Assembly: GCA_964643435.1 (NCBI GenBank)
Contig: CAZXPY010000007.1
Location: forward strand, 1-22,526
Length of the DNA: 22,526 nt
Direction: 5' to 3'
Origin: CAZXPY01 sp964643435
GTDB lineage: Bacteria; Patescibacteriota; Microgenomatia; Woykebacterales; RBG-16-39-9b
Positions 1-6,521 of this stretch are shown piece after piece; within the stretch, counting starts at the first letter, position 1, and each line of letters starts with the position of its first letter. The notes beneath the pieces were generated by a model that did not search any database, was not told where the DNA came from, and saw only the letters and a list, made by a program, of their open reading frames with translations. The position numbers and the translations under genes are program-made.

Positions 1-121
1 TACCACCACCGCAAGTTACCGCTGCCTTGCAACCTTACCAAAAAACAACCAAAAAAGTCAACAAGTAACCGATAAAAAAATAAAATGAGGTTGTAATTAA
101 TCTTATCTAGGTTAAGGGGTT
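1..121. other. Non-coding stretch at window start
   Basis: I see no convincing gene, RNA or terminator hairpin here. The stretch is A-rich, with CAACC and GGTT motifs. It lies downstream of the minus-strand NUDIX gene that ends at 122, so any terminator for that gene would be here, but no G/C-rich stem with a T-run is visible. Confidence 0.4.
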
Positions 122-544
122 TTAATTGTCAAAGTAATCTTTACCTGTTTTGTACGCTTCAAACGAAAGTCTGCACATTTCAAACATTGGGGTAGGTAAA
201 TTGTCCAATTTGTACCAATTCCAATTATCAGACTTTTCTCGCTCTAATGCGCTAGGTTCTCCAGACTTATAATCAGCGATTAAACCAATGTGAACATAAT
301 GCTTTGGTTCGTATTTTTTGACATTCGCCAAAAATAAAAACCTAATATTGGTAATCTCTAAACCCACTTCTTCTTTTGTTTCTCTTATTGCACAATCTTC
401 AAACGACTCTAAATATTCCAAATGGCCTCCAGGAAATTGCCACTCACCCACTCCGTGCGATGCCTTCCTTTTTCCAAGCAGTACCTTGCCGTCTTTCAAT
501 ATCATTATTCCTACCCCTACTTTTGGTTTTCGAGCTTCTTTCAT
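122..544 (-). CDS. NUDIX hydrolase (NUDT15/MutT-like)
   Basis: A 140-residue NUDIX-fold pyrophosphohydrolase, expected to cleave nucleoside diphosphate-linked substrates such as (oxidised) NTPs in the cytosol. The NUDIX box is intact: G40, E46, then R54-E55, E58-E59 and G61 (G-x5-E-x7-RE-x2-EE-x-G), with Thr at the usual hydrophobic position 56. The flanking pattern (LLGKRKASHG before the box, then KHYVHIGL and an EPSALEREKSDNW-type segment) resembles the NUDT15-like nucleotide diphosphatases, so NTP sanitation is the best guess; the substrate cannot be proven from sequence. The start is the ATG at 544-542. There is no Shine-Dalgarno sequence, and a TAGAAT -10-like box (557-552) ends only 7 nt before the ATG, suggesting a leaderless or nearly leaderless mRNA. 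The gene is divergent from recA and shares its strand with the upstream tRNA-Pro. Confidence 0.85.
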   Translation of the reverse strand: MKEARKPKVGVGIMILKDGKVLLGKRKASHGVGEWQFPGGHLEYLESFEDCAIRETKEEVGLEITNIRFLFLANVKKYEPKHYVHIGLIADYKSGEPSALEREKSDNWNWYKLDNLPTPMFEMCRLSFEAYKTGKDYFDN

Positions 545-602
545 GATTTGGATTCTACACTAAAAATGCTAGAATAGCAGCTTTATTGGAACGTAAGTGG
601 GT

Positions 603-679
603 TGGTCGGGGTGACTGGTTCCGCCCCAGCGACCTCACGCACCCCATGCGTGTGCTCTGACTATCTGAGCTACACCCCG
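603..679 (-). tRNA. tRNA-Pro (anticodon GGG) with encoded CCA and atypical T-loop
   Basis: Read on the minus strand this folds as a full cloverleaf. The acceptor CGGGGTG pairs perfectly with CACCCCG, followed by discriminator A and an encoded CCA. The D-stem is GCTC/GAGC and the anticodon stem is CACGC/GCGTG, with loop ATGGGGT giving U33 and anticodon GGG, hence Pro codons CCC/CCU. The C1 start, A73 and G37 agree with bacterial tRNA-Pro identity. The variable loop is AGGTC. The T-stem GCTGG/CCAGT is intact, but the T-loop reads GGCGGAA instead of a TTCRANY-type loop, so T54, T55 and A58 are all missing. It is probably a real tRNA gene given the intact helices and good promoter; whether it is fully functional is open. 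Confidence 0.88.
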
Positions 680-703
680 ATTTAAGGAAAAAATACTAGT
701 TGT

Positions 704-732
704 ATTTTACCAATTCCTGTGTTAACCTTCAA
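704..732 (-). promoter_or_regulatory. Promoter of tRNA-Pro
   Basis: On the minus strand, TTGAAG (732-727) and TAAAAT (709-704) are separated by exactly 17 nt, a sigma70-type promoter. Transcription would start near 697, leaving a leader of about 18 nt for RNase P to remove before the tRNA 5' end at 679. The element lies in the recA upstream region, so the two divergent transcription units share this DNA. Confidence 0.65.
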
Positions 733-739
733 TTAATAT

Positions 740-765
740 CCTGCCCGAGCGAAGGCAGGTTTTTT
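740..765 (+). promoter_or_regulatory. Terminator-like hairpin abutting the recA start codon
   Basis: A perfect 6-bp stem, CCTGCC (740-745) with GGCAGG (754-759), has loop CGAGCGAA and is followed by six T residues (760-765); the recA ATG begins at 766. It has the form of an intrinsic terminator in plus orientation, but no plus-strand gene upstream needs terminating. The only purine-rich ribosome-binding candidate (AGG, 757-759) is in the 3' arm. An attenuator or translational block for recA is possible; a dispersed repeat is the alternative. Confidence 0.5.
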
Positions 766-1806
766 ATGGAAGCAGAAAAACTTTCCGCCCTTTCAGCCGC
801 AATGGAACAAATTGAAAAACAATTTGGTAAAGGATCGATTATGAAACTCGGCGAAGGAAAATCTTTAAGCGTCGAGGTTATTCCCACTGGTTCGATAGCG
901 CTAGACCTTGCTTTAGGAGTCGGCGGATTACCCAGAGGGAGAATTGTGGAAATTTTTGGTCCAGAAGGCAGTGGCAAAACTACGTTAGCGTTGCACGTTA
1001 TTGCGGAGGCCCAAAAAAAAGGCGGTAACGCCGCTTTGATAGACGCTGAACACGCTTTTGATGCTTTGTGGGCGGAAAAAATTGGTGTCAATATTAAAGA
1101 ACTTATTGCTTCCCAACCAGATACAGGAGAACAAGCCCTGGAGATTGTCGAAACCCTAGTTCGTAGTGGGGCGGTGGATGTGGTGGTAATTGATAGTGTA
1201 GCCGCGTTAGTTCCGAGAGCAGAAGTTGAAGGGGAGATGGGAGACTCTTTTATGGGCATCCAAGCAAGGCTGATGAGCCAAGCTTTAAGAAAATTAGCCG
1301 CCGCTATTTCCAAGTCGGCTACGTTAGTGATTTTTATTAATCAGTTGCGCGAAAAAATCGGTATAATGTTTGGAAATCCGGAAGTAACTCCTGGAGGTAG
1401 AGCTCTGAAATTTTATTCTTCAGTCCGAATCGATGTTCGTAGAGTCGAGTCTTTAAAAAATGGTGAAACAGTGGTTGGTTCAAGGGTTAGAGCAAAGGTC
1501 GTTAAAAACAAAGTTGCCTCTCCTTTTAGGATGGCAGAATTTGATATTATGTTTGATCAAGGTATTTCTAAAGTAGGGTCCCTTTTGGACGTTGCTTTAG
1601 AAACAGGAGTCATTCTTAAAAGTGGGGCTTGGTTTGAATACAATAAAGAAAATATTGCTCAAGGAAGAGAAGCCGCAAAAATTTTTATTGAAGAGCACCC
1701 AAAAATTGCCAAAGAAATAGAGGAAAAAGTAAAAAAAAATCTCCAAAAAGGAGAATCTAGGGTTACTTTAGGAGTAGAGGAATCAGAAGCAGGAGCTAGC
1801 GAATAG
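766..1806 (+). CDS. recA: Recombinase RecA
   Basis: RecA, 346 residues, the ATP-dependent strand-exchange protein of homologous recombination and, where present, the SOS co-protease. Visible motifs are the N-terminal oligomerisation helix ending in IEKQFGKGSIM, Walker A GPEGSGKT (residues 65-72), the catalytic glutamate in DAEHAFD, Walker B VVVIDSVAAL (about 138-147), the L1 region (EVEGEMGD), and the L2/DNA-binding region with FINQLREKIG and TPGGRALKFYSSVR. The C-terminus is lysine-rich and then acidic. The ATG at 766 was chosen over an in-frame TTG at 700 because family proteins begin at this point and the extra 22 residues match nothing. The start directly follows a hairpin plus T-run, and SD support is weak. 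recX follows after 21 nt, the classical arrangement. Confidence 0.97.
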   Translation: MEAEKLSALSAAMEQIEKQFGKGSIMKLGEGKSLSVEVIPTGSIALDLALGVGGLPRGRIVEIFGPEGSGKTTLALHVIAEAQKKGGNAALIDAEHAFDALWAEKIGVNIKELIASQPDTGEQALEIVETLVRSGAVDVVVIDSVAALVPRAEVEGEMGDSFMGIQARLMSQALRKLAAAISKSATLVIFINQLREKIGIMFGNPEVTPGGRALKFYSSVRIDVRRVESLKNGETVVGSRVRAKVVKNKVASPFRMAEFDIMFDQGISKVGSLLDVALETGVILKSGAWFEYNKENIAQGREAAKIFIEEHPKIAKEIEEKVKKNLQKGESRVTLGVEESEAGASE

Positions 1807-1827
1807 TTTTCAAAGATTACGTAATTA

Positions 1828-2487
1828 ATGAAGATTACGGGAATCGAACTACAAAAAAAACAAAACATAAGGCGCAATATTTTTTTAGACGGAAAATTTG
1901 CTTTTTCGATTTCTCTAGAGCTACTTTTAAAAAATAAACTTGAAGTTGGCCAAAACCTAACCGAAAGAAAAATTCAAGAGCTAATTTGGGCAGATCAAAT
2001 AAAAAAGCTAACCGACAAAGCGCTAAAGTTTTTATCTTACCGACCAAGAAGTGAAAAAGAGGTTAGAAGTAACCTTATAAAAAGAAAAACAAAAAGCGAG
2101 AAAGAATTTTTAACCAATTCTATTGAAAAAGTAATTAAATTACTAAAGAAATGGAAACAAATAGACGATTACGAATTTGCCAACTGGTGGCTTACCCAAA
2201 GGCAAGAGCATAAACCAAAAAGTGTTAGGGAGTTAGAGTTTGAGTTATTAAAAAAAGGGGTTAAAAGAGAAATTATCGACCACGTAATTAAAAAAAGGAG
2301 AGAAGAAAATAGTGAGCAATTTGACGAAAAAATAATTGCGGCTTCTTTAGCTTCCCAAAGGATAAAAAGATATAAAAATCTTTCCGAAGGTGATTTCAAG
2401 ATAAAATTAGGTCGGTACCTAGCCCGAAGAGGGTTTTCTTGGGAAACATTAAAAGAAGTGATTGACACGACTATCAGAAAGCGTTAA
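1828..2487 (+). CDS. recX: Regulatory protein RecX
   Basis: A 219-residue RecX-family protein, which binds RecA filaments and modulates their extension and ATPase activity. It shows the typical basic, helical three-helix repeats: the first repeat is marked by ALKFLSYRPRSEKEVRSNL, the second by the DDYEFANWWLTQR segment, and the third by the region around LGRYLARRGFSWETLKEVI. An N-terminal beta-rich extension (about residues 1-60) precedes the repeats, as in longer RecX proteins. Its position 21 nt after recA supports the call and co-transcription. No Shine-Dalgarno is visible before the ATG. Composition is strongly lysine/A-rich like the surrounding genes, so there is no sign of transfer. Confidence 0.9.
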   Translation: MKITGIELQKKQNIRRNIFLDGKFAFSISLELLLKNKLEVGQNLTERKIQELIWADQIKKLTDKALKFLSYRPRSEKEVRSNLIKRKTKSEKEFLTNSIEKVIKLLKKWKQIDDYEFANWWLTQRQEHKPKSVRELEFELLKKGVKREIIDHVIKKRREENSEQFDEKIIAASLASQRIKRYKNLSEGDFKIKLGRYLARRGFSWETLKEVIDTTIRKR

Positions 2488-2560
2488 AATATTTAAGCCT
2501 TAAACTAAAAAAGATTGAAATAGCAATATATTTTACCAAAGGCAAAAGTGAAAATTATTT

Positions 2561-4063
2561 ATGGATCAAAGTTTATTTTTGTTAATTGCCTTCCTAACTG
2601 GAGGGATATTACCATTTGTTTACAATTACTTAATTAAAAAGGGAAAAGAGACCCCACAAAAACCCTCAACTTTAAAACCCACTCAAGTTGACTCAGATCC
2701 GCGCGCGCGCGAAATAATTATTGAAGCCAAGGACGAGGCTTTAAGAATTAAAAGAGGAGCAGAAGAAGAAACTAGGAAAATTCGTGACCAAGCTTTGCAG
2801 CTAGAAGAAAGGATTGCGGCTAGAGAAGAATCGATAGAGAAGAAACTAACGGAAATTAACACAAAGGAAAAGTACTTAGGAGAAAAAACCCAAGAGCTTG
2901 AAAAAACCAGAGGTGAATTAGTTTCAAAACTAGAAAAAGTGGCGGGCGTAACTAGAGAAGAAGCTAAAAAATTAATCCTAGATGCGACTGAAGGTAAATT
3001 GAAAGATGAAGTTGCTCGTAGAATCAAAGAATCAGAGGAGCAGATAAAAAGAGAAGCAGACGAAAAGGCCAAAAATATTTTAGTTGAAGCAATGCAAAGA
3101 GGGGCTACAGATTATGTTGCTGAATATACAACCTCTAACGTAAAACTTCCTGATGAAGATATGAAGGGAAGAATTATTGGCAGAGAAGGTCGTAATATTC
3201 GGGCTTTTGAGCAGGCAGCCGGAGTTGATGTAGATTTAGATGAGATTCCGGGATCAATTAGACTATCTAGTTTCGATGGAGAGAGAAGAGAAATTGCTAA
3301 AGTTTCTCTTGAAAGATTAATGGCCGATGGGAGAATTCAACCGGCAAGAATCGAAGAGATTGTTGAACGCACAAAACGCGAATTCGAAAAAATTAGAAGA
3401 GAGGAAGGGGAAAAATTGTGCAACGCGGTTGGGGTTAATGGTCTTCCCGCAGAACTTATCGAAACCCTGGGACGATTTAAGTGGCGCTATTCTTACGGTC
3501 AAAATTTAATGGTTCATACTATTGAAGAAACAAAAATTGGTATTGGTATTGCTAAAGAGTTGGGTCTTGATGTAAATAAAGTTAAATTAGGTTGTCTTTT
3601 CCATGATATCGGTAAGGTTTTTACTCCAGAGGCAGAAGGTACTCACGTGCAAGTGGGAGCAGATTATTTAAGAAAATTTGCAATCCCCTCCGATATTATT
3701 AATATTGTCGAAGAACATCATGAGGATAAGCCATTTTCGTCTCTAGAGAGTGTAGTGGTTTGGATTGCAGACGCGATTTCTGGTAGCCGTCCGGGCGCGA
3801 GGCACGAAGCGATCGAAGATTATATGCGTCGGGTTAAAGAATTGGAAAACATTGCCTCCTCCTTTCAAGGAGTTGAAAAATCTTACGCGATTGCCGCCGG
3901 AAGAGAGGTAAGGGTAGTAGTGATCCCAGAGCAGGTTGATGATGCAGTACTTACGAAACTGGCGCATGATATTAGTGAGAAAATAAGAAGCAGCGTCACT
4001 TATCCAGGCCAGGTTAAAGTTACGGTAATTAGAGAAACTAGGGCAGTTGATGTTGCGAAGTGA
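2561..4063 (+). CDS. rny: Ribonuclease Y
   Basis: RNase Y, 500 residues, the membrane-anchored endoribonuclease that initiates mRNA decay in many bacteria. Domains in order: an N-terminal transmembrane helix (about 4-24), a long charged coiled coil (about 45-185), a KH RNA-binding domain with the GRIIGREGRN loop (203-212), and an HD domain containing HDIGK (H348-D349) and the downstream ADA motif within VVVWIADAISGSRPGAR. The conserved C-terminal segment (GREVRVVVIPEQVDD, VTVIRETRA) is complete, so the protein is full length. A YmdB-family phosphodiesterase gene lies 68 nt downstream, the same neighbour as in Bacillus, and recA/recX lie upstream. No SD is seen at the ATG. A GC-alternating run (gcgcgcgcg) occurs at about 2701-2709 in the coiled-coil region. 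Confidence 0.96.
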   Translation: MDQSLFLLIAFLTGGILPFVYNYLIKKGKETPQKPSTLKPTQVDSDPRAREIIIEAKDEALRIKRGAEEETRKIRDQALQLEERIAAREESIEKKLTEINTKEKYLGEKTQELEKTRGELVSKLEKVAGVTREEAKKLILDATEGKLKDEVARRIKESEEQIKREADEKAKNILVEAMQRGATDYVAEYTTSNVKLPDEDMKGRIIGREGRNIRAFEQAAGVDVDLDEIPGSIRLSSFDGERREIAKVSLERLMADGRIQPARIEEIVERTKREFEKIRREEGEKLCNAVGVNGLPAELIETLGRFKWRYSYGQNLMVHTIEETKIGIGIAKELGLDVNKVKLGCLFHDIGKVFTPEAEGTHVQVGADYLRKFAIPSDIINIVEEHHEDKPFSSLESVVVWIADAISGSRPGARHEAIEDYMRRVKELENIASSFQGVEKSYAIAAGREVRVVVIPEQVDDAVLTKLAHDISEKIRSSVTYPGQVKVTVIRETRAVDVAK

Positions 4064-4091
4064 TTATGAAAATCTTTAATCCAGCGGATGC

Positions 4092-4111
4092 AAAATTCTA
4101 TGAGAATTTTT
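4092..4111 (+). terminator. A/T-rich hairpin between rny and ymdB
   Basis: AAAATTC (4092-4098) pairs with GAATTTT (4104-4110) around a 5-nt loop, with one extra T before TAG. The stem is weak because it is nearly all A/T, and there is no real T-run, so it may only be a partial transcript-end or processing hairpin. Confidence 0.25.
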
Positions 4112-4131
4112 AGTCTTTAAGAGCAAGATTT

Positions 4132-4917
4132 ATGAAAATCTTATTCATCGGCGATGTTGTCGGTAGAAGCGGTAGAAAGGCACTCGCCAAAGTCTTACCA
4201 TCATTAGTAAAGGAGAAAAGAATCGATTTGGTGATAGCCAATATCGAAAATTTGGCTGGTGGTAAAGGAGCAACGGCCGCGACCTGGGAAGAAATTAAAA
4301 CTTATGGGGTAAATATCGGGACTAGCGGAAACCATATTTGGTTTCGGGAAGAATTTTTTGAAGTTTTGGAATCTGACAAAACAGTAATTAGACCAGCAAA
4401 CTACTTTTTAGAAGTTCCCGGAGCCGGTCATACAATTTATAAAGTAGCTAATAAAAAAGTGTTAATTATAAACTTGCTTGGAAGGACTTGGATGGACGAA
4501 AAAGTAAACGATCCCTTTTCGACAGTTACCGATATATTAAAAAATCAAAAAAAGGAAAACCCAGATTTTATACTTCTTGATATCCACGCCGAAGCAACCA
4601 GTGAAAAAGGAGCAATGGGCTGGTTTTTGGATGGTAAAGTAACCGCTGTGTTTGGAACTCATACCCATATCCCTAGCGCTGACGAGAAAATTTTGCCTAA
4701 TGGTACAGCCTTTGTGACTGATTTAGGTATGACCGGAGCTTTAAATTCAGTTTTAGGAGTTAGTCCAAATTTAGTAATTGAAAAATTGCGAAGTCCCTTA
4801 CCGGTAAGATTCGAGTGGGTTGAAGAAGGTCCAAGTGTATTTAGATCAGTTTTAATTGAAACGGAAAAGAAGCTCACTTCTAAATCCATAAAAAGAATCG
4901 ATCGGTTATTAGATTAG
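4132..4917 (+). CDS. ymdB: YmdB-family metallophosphoesterase (TIGR00282)
   Basis: A 261-residue calcineurin-like phosphoesterase of the YmdB type; characterised members hydrolyse cyclic nucleotides (2',3'-cNMP/cAMP) and affect RNA turnover. The metal ligands expected for the family are present in order: D8 (MKILFIGDVVGR), E39-N40 (ANIENLAGG), N67-H68 (GTSGNHIW), H152 (DIHAEATSEK), and H177/H179 (VFGTHTHIPSADE). The C-terminal TDLGMTGALNSVLG motif and overall length match the family. The start ATG at 4132 begins exactly at the conserved MKILFIGD. It follows rny by 68 nt, a conserved pairing that fits a joint role in RNA metabolism. The first 13 nt around its start codon are duplicated at 4064-4076 just after the rny stop. 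Confidence 0.9.
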   Translation: MKILFIGDVVGRSGRKALAKVLPSLVKEKRIDLVIANIENLAGGKGATAATWEEIKTYGVNIGTSGNHIWFREEFFEVLESDKTVIRPANYFLEVPGAGHTIYKVANKKVLIINLLGRTWMDEKVNDPFSTVTDILKNQKKENPDFILLDIHAEATSEKGAMGWFLDGKVTAVFGTHTHIPSADEKILPNGTAFVTDLGMTGALNSVLGVSPNLVIEKLRSPLPVRFEWVEEGPSVFRSVLIETEKKLTSKSIKRIDRLLD

Positions 4918-4929
4918 TCTAAATTAGAG

Positions 4930-4937
4930 AGGAGGTG
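4930..4937 (+). promoter_or_regulatory. Strong Shine-Dalgarno of the HU gene
   Basis: AGGAGGTG is a near-perfect anti-SD complement, eight nucleotides before the ATG at 4944. It decides the start: the in-frame GTG at 4935 lies inside the SD itself. Among the genes of this cluster it is the clearest ribosome-binding site, consistent with high expression of HU. Confidence 0.8.
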
Positions 4938-4943
4938 TTTTTT

Positions 4944-5219
4944 ATGCTAAAAACGAATGTTATCGAAATTGTTGCTAAAGAAGCTAAGTTAACAAAAAAA
5001 GCCGCTAAAGAATCGGTCGAAGCAACTTTAGATTCTATCAAAAACTCATTAAGGAAGGGTGATAAAGTAGTTTTATCAGGATTCGGGACATTTTTAATTC
5101 GGGGAAGAAAATCAAGAACAGGTAGAAACCCGAAAACTGGAGAGGCAATTCAACTTCCAGCGATGAATACAATCGGGTTTATCGCTTCAAAGGCTCTTAA
5201 GAAACTAGCCAGAAAGTAG
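4944..5219 (+). CDS. hup: HU-family DNA-binding protein
   Basis: HU/IHF-type nucleoid protein, 91 residues, the family's usual size. The N-terminal helical dimerisation half (VIEIVAKEAKLTKKAAKE, then ATLDSIKNSLRKGD) is followed by the beta-saddle KVVLSGFGTFLIRGRKSR and the DNA-contacting arm with GRNPKTGE (residues 60-67). The C-terminal helix (ASKALKKLAR) is intact. The ATG at 4944 was chosen because a strong SD precedes it by 8 nt. It is followed directly by the kinase gene: the TAG stop ends at 5219 and the next ATG begins at 5220. It binds and bends DNA without strong sequence preference; whether it is HU or a site-specific IHF-like variant cannot be told from sequence. Confidence 0.94.
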   Translation: MLKTNVIEIVAKEAKLTKKAAKESVEATLDSIKNSLRKGDKVVLSGFGTFLIRGRKSRTGRNPKTGEAIQLPAMNTIGFIASKALKKLARK

Positions 5220-5591
5220 ATGCAAATAATAAATCCTAAAAGAATACAATTTAAAGAGGCCTTAGAAGGAATTAAATTTGTTATCAAAGAAGAGTTTAAT
5301 TTCAAAATCCACCTATTGATTGCTTTTTTTGTTTTATTTTTTGGGATACTTTTTGGTTTAAATAAATTCGAGTGGGTAGTGATAATTTTTGCTATCTTTC
5401 TCGTTTTAATAATTGAGGTTATAAATACAAGTATTGAGAATTTAGCGGATTTGCTTGTAAGTGAAACTAATACTAACGTAAAAATTATTAAAGACATCGC
5501 TGCTGGAGCAGTCCTGCTTACCTCTTTAGCCGCTACTATAGTCGGCTTGCTAGTTTTCCTCCCAAAAATTTGGAAACTTTTAAATGGATAA
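5220..5591 (+). CDS. dgkA: Diacylglycerol/undecaprenol kinase (DgkA family)
   Basis: A 123-residue integral membrane kinase. Gram-positive homologues phosphorylate undecaprenol and Gram-negative ones diacylglycerol; for a CPR cell the substrate is uncertain. It has the family architecture: an amphipathic N-terminal helix (RIQFKEALEGIKFVIKEE), then three membrane helices at about 31-47, 50-68 and 95-115. The catalytic signature is present as E66-x2-NT-x2-E73-x3-D77 (EVINTSIENLADL), followed by KDIAAGAVLL. The start ATG touches the HU stop, and the 3' end overlaps miaA by 8 nt, which suggests translational coupling along one mRNA. Confidence 0.88.
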   Translation: MQIINPKRIQFKEALEGIKFVIKEEFNFKIHLLIAFFVLFFGILFGLNKFEWVVIIFAIFLVLIIEVINTSIENLADLLVSETNTNVKIIKDIAAGAVLLTSLAATIVGLLVFLPKIWKLLNG

Positions 5592-6519
5592 ACTTCTTGT
5601 AATTCTTGGACCCACCGGCGTCGGAAAAACTGACCTTGCCTTAAAGCTAGCAAAAAAATTCAACGCAGAGTTGATAAGTGCGGATAGTCGCCAAATATAT
5701 AAGGGGATGGATATAGGTACTGGAAAAGAAATTCAGAATTCAAAATTCAAAATTCAAAAAGAGAAAGGAAAGTGGATTGTTAATGAAACTCCAATTTATC
5801 TTTATGACATAATATCTCTTCAAGAAACCTTTTCGGTGGCTAGGTACCAACAATTGGCTTACCAAACTATTAGTTCGATTCACCAAAACGGGAAACTACC
5901 GATTTTAGTTGGCGGAACAGCTCTCTACCTAAATGCAGTTACTCAAGGTTTAAATATCCCAAAAGTCCCCCCGAATAAAGATTTAAGAAATAAATTAGAA
6001 AGAACCCCACTTGGGGAATTATTAAAAAAGTTAGAAGAGATTGATCTAAAAACTTTTGCAAGAATTGATAAACAAAATCCAAGGCGAATAATCAGGGCTC
6101 TCGAAGTTTATTATTCAACTGGCCAGCCTTTGTCAACCCTGACTAAAAAATTTAAAGTTGATTACGATATTTTAACTCTAGGTTTAACCTGCGACCGAGA
6201 CTATCTTTATGATTTGGTTGATAAAAGGGTTGAAGCGTGGATAAAAAACGGTTTTTTAGATGAAGTTAAAAATTTAAGGAAGAAATATGGCGATGTTCAA
6301 GTATTTAATTCCCCTGGTTATCGCCAAATCTTAAATTTTTTAGATAAGAAGATATCCTTGGAGGAGGCCATAAAGAGGATAAAGTTCGATCACCACTCGT
6401 TAATAAGAAAACAATATACGTTCTTTAAAAGAAACAAGAAGATTATTTGGTTTGACATTACCCAAAAAAATTTTAAAAGGGGAGTGCAGGATTTAGTAAA
6501 TGAGTGGTACAATAACTAA
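5584..6519 (+). CDS. miaA: tRNA dimethylallyltransferase MiaA
   Basis: MiaA transfers a dimethylallyl group to A37 of tRNAs reading UNN codons. It has 311 residues. The P-loop GPTGVGKT is at residues 9-16, then ISADSRQIYKGMDIGTGK, the LVGGTALYLNAV motif and the C-terminal region with SPGYRQI and IRKQYTFFKRN, all typical. Between the GTGK motif and YLYDI there is an insertion-like segment (about residues 50-66) encoded by four tandem heptamers (see the repeat entry), which lengthens the protein relative to the usual spacing. The ATG overlaps the end of the upstream kinase by 8 nt, and the next gene begins 2 nt after the stop. No separate promoter is seen. Confidence 0.95.
   Translation: MDKLLVILGPTGVGKTDLALKLAKKFNAELISADSRQIYKGMDIGTGKEIQNSKFKIQKEKGKWIVNETPIYLYDIISLQETFSVARYQQLAYQTISSIHQNGKLPILVGGTALYLNAVTQGLNIPKVPPNKDLRNKLERTPLGELLKKLEEIDLKTFARIDKQNPRRIIRALEVYYSTGQPLSTLTKKFKVDYDILTLGLTCDRDYLYDLVDKRVEAWIKNGFLDEVKNLRKKYGDVQVFNSPGYRQILNFLDKKISLEEAIKRIKFDHHSLIRKQYTFFKRNKKIIWFDITQKNFKRGVQDLVNEWYNN
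5731..5758 (+). repeat. Heptanucleotide tandem repeat inside miaA
   Basis: Four tandem 7-mers are visible: ATTCAGA followed by three perfect ATTCAAA units. They are in the miaA reading frame and encode roughly I-Q-N-S-K-F-K-I-Q-K from residue 50. The period of 7 is not a multiple of 3, yet no stop is produced in this frame. Repeats of this kind probably spread by slippage and are tolerated in a surface loop. Confidence 0.75.
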
Positions 6520-6521
6520 AG

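Noticed and set aside
318..563. Plus-strand open frame opposite the NUDIX gene
   Set aside because: Shadow of the NUDIX gene, which has an intact catalytic box; no SD or family pattern in the plus frame.
700..765. Upstream extension of recA from a TTG codon
   Set aside because: The 22 added residues match nothing in RecA, and the hairpin plus T-run would lie within the coding region; the ATG at 766 fits the family N-terminus.
729..1313. A 194-codon open frame on the minus strand
   Set aside because: Antisense to recA; the Ser/Ala/Pro-rich translation is a typical shadow of a conserved gene.
5150..5653. A 167-codon open frame on the minus strand
   Set aside because: It is antisense to the 3' end of HU, the kinase and the start of miaA, all of which have clear family motifs; its translation is low-complexity Ile/Lys/Ser-rich with no recognisable domain.
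5731..5758. Repeat array considered as a CRISPR or regulatory repeat
   Set aside because: Units are 7 nt with no spacers and lie inside miaA; it is a simple tandem repeat.
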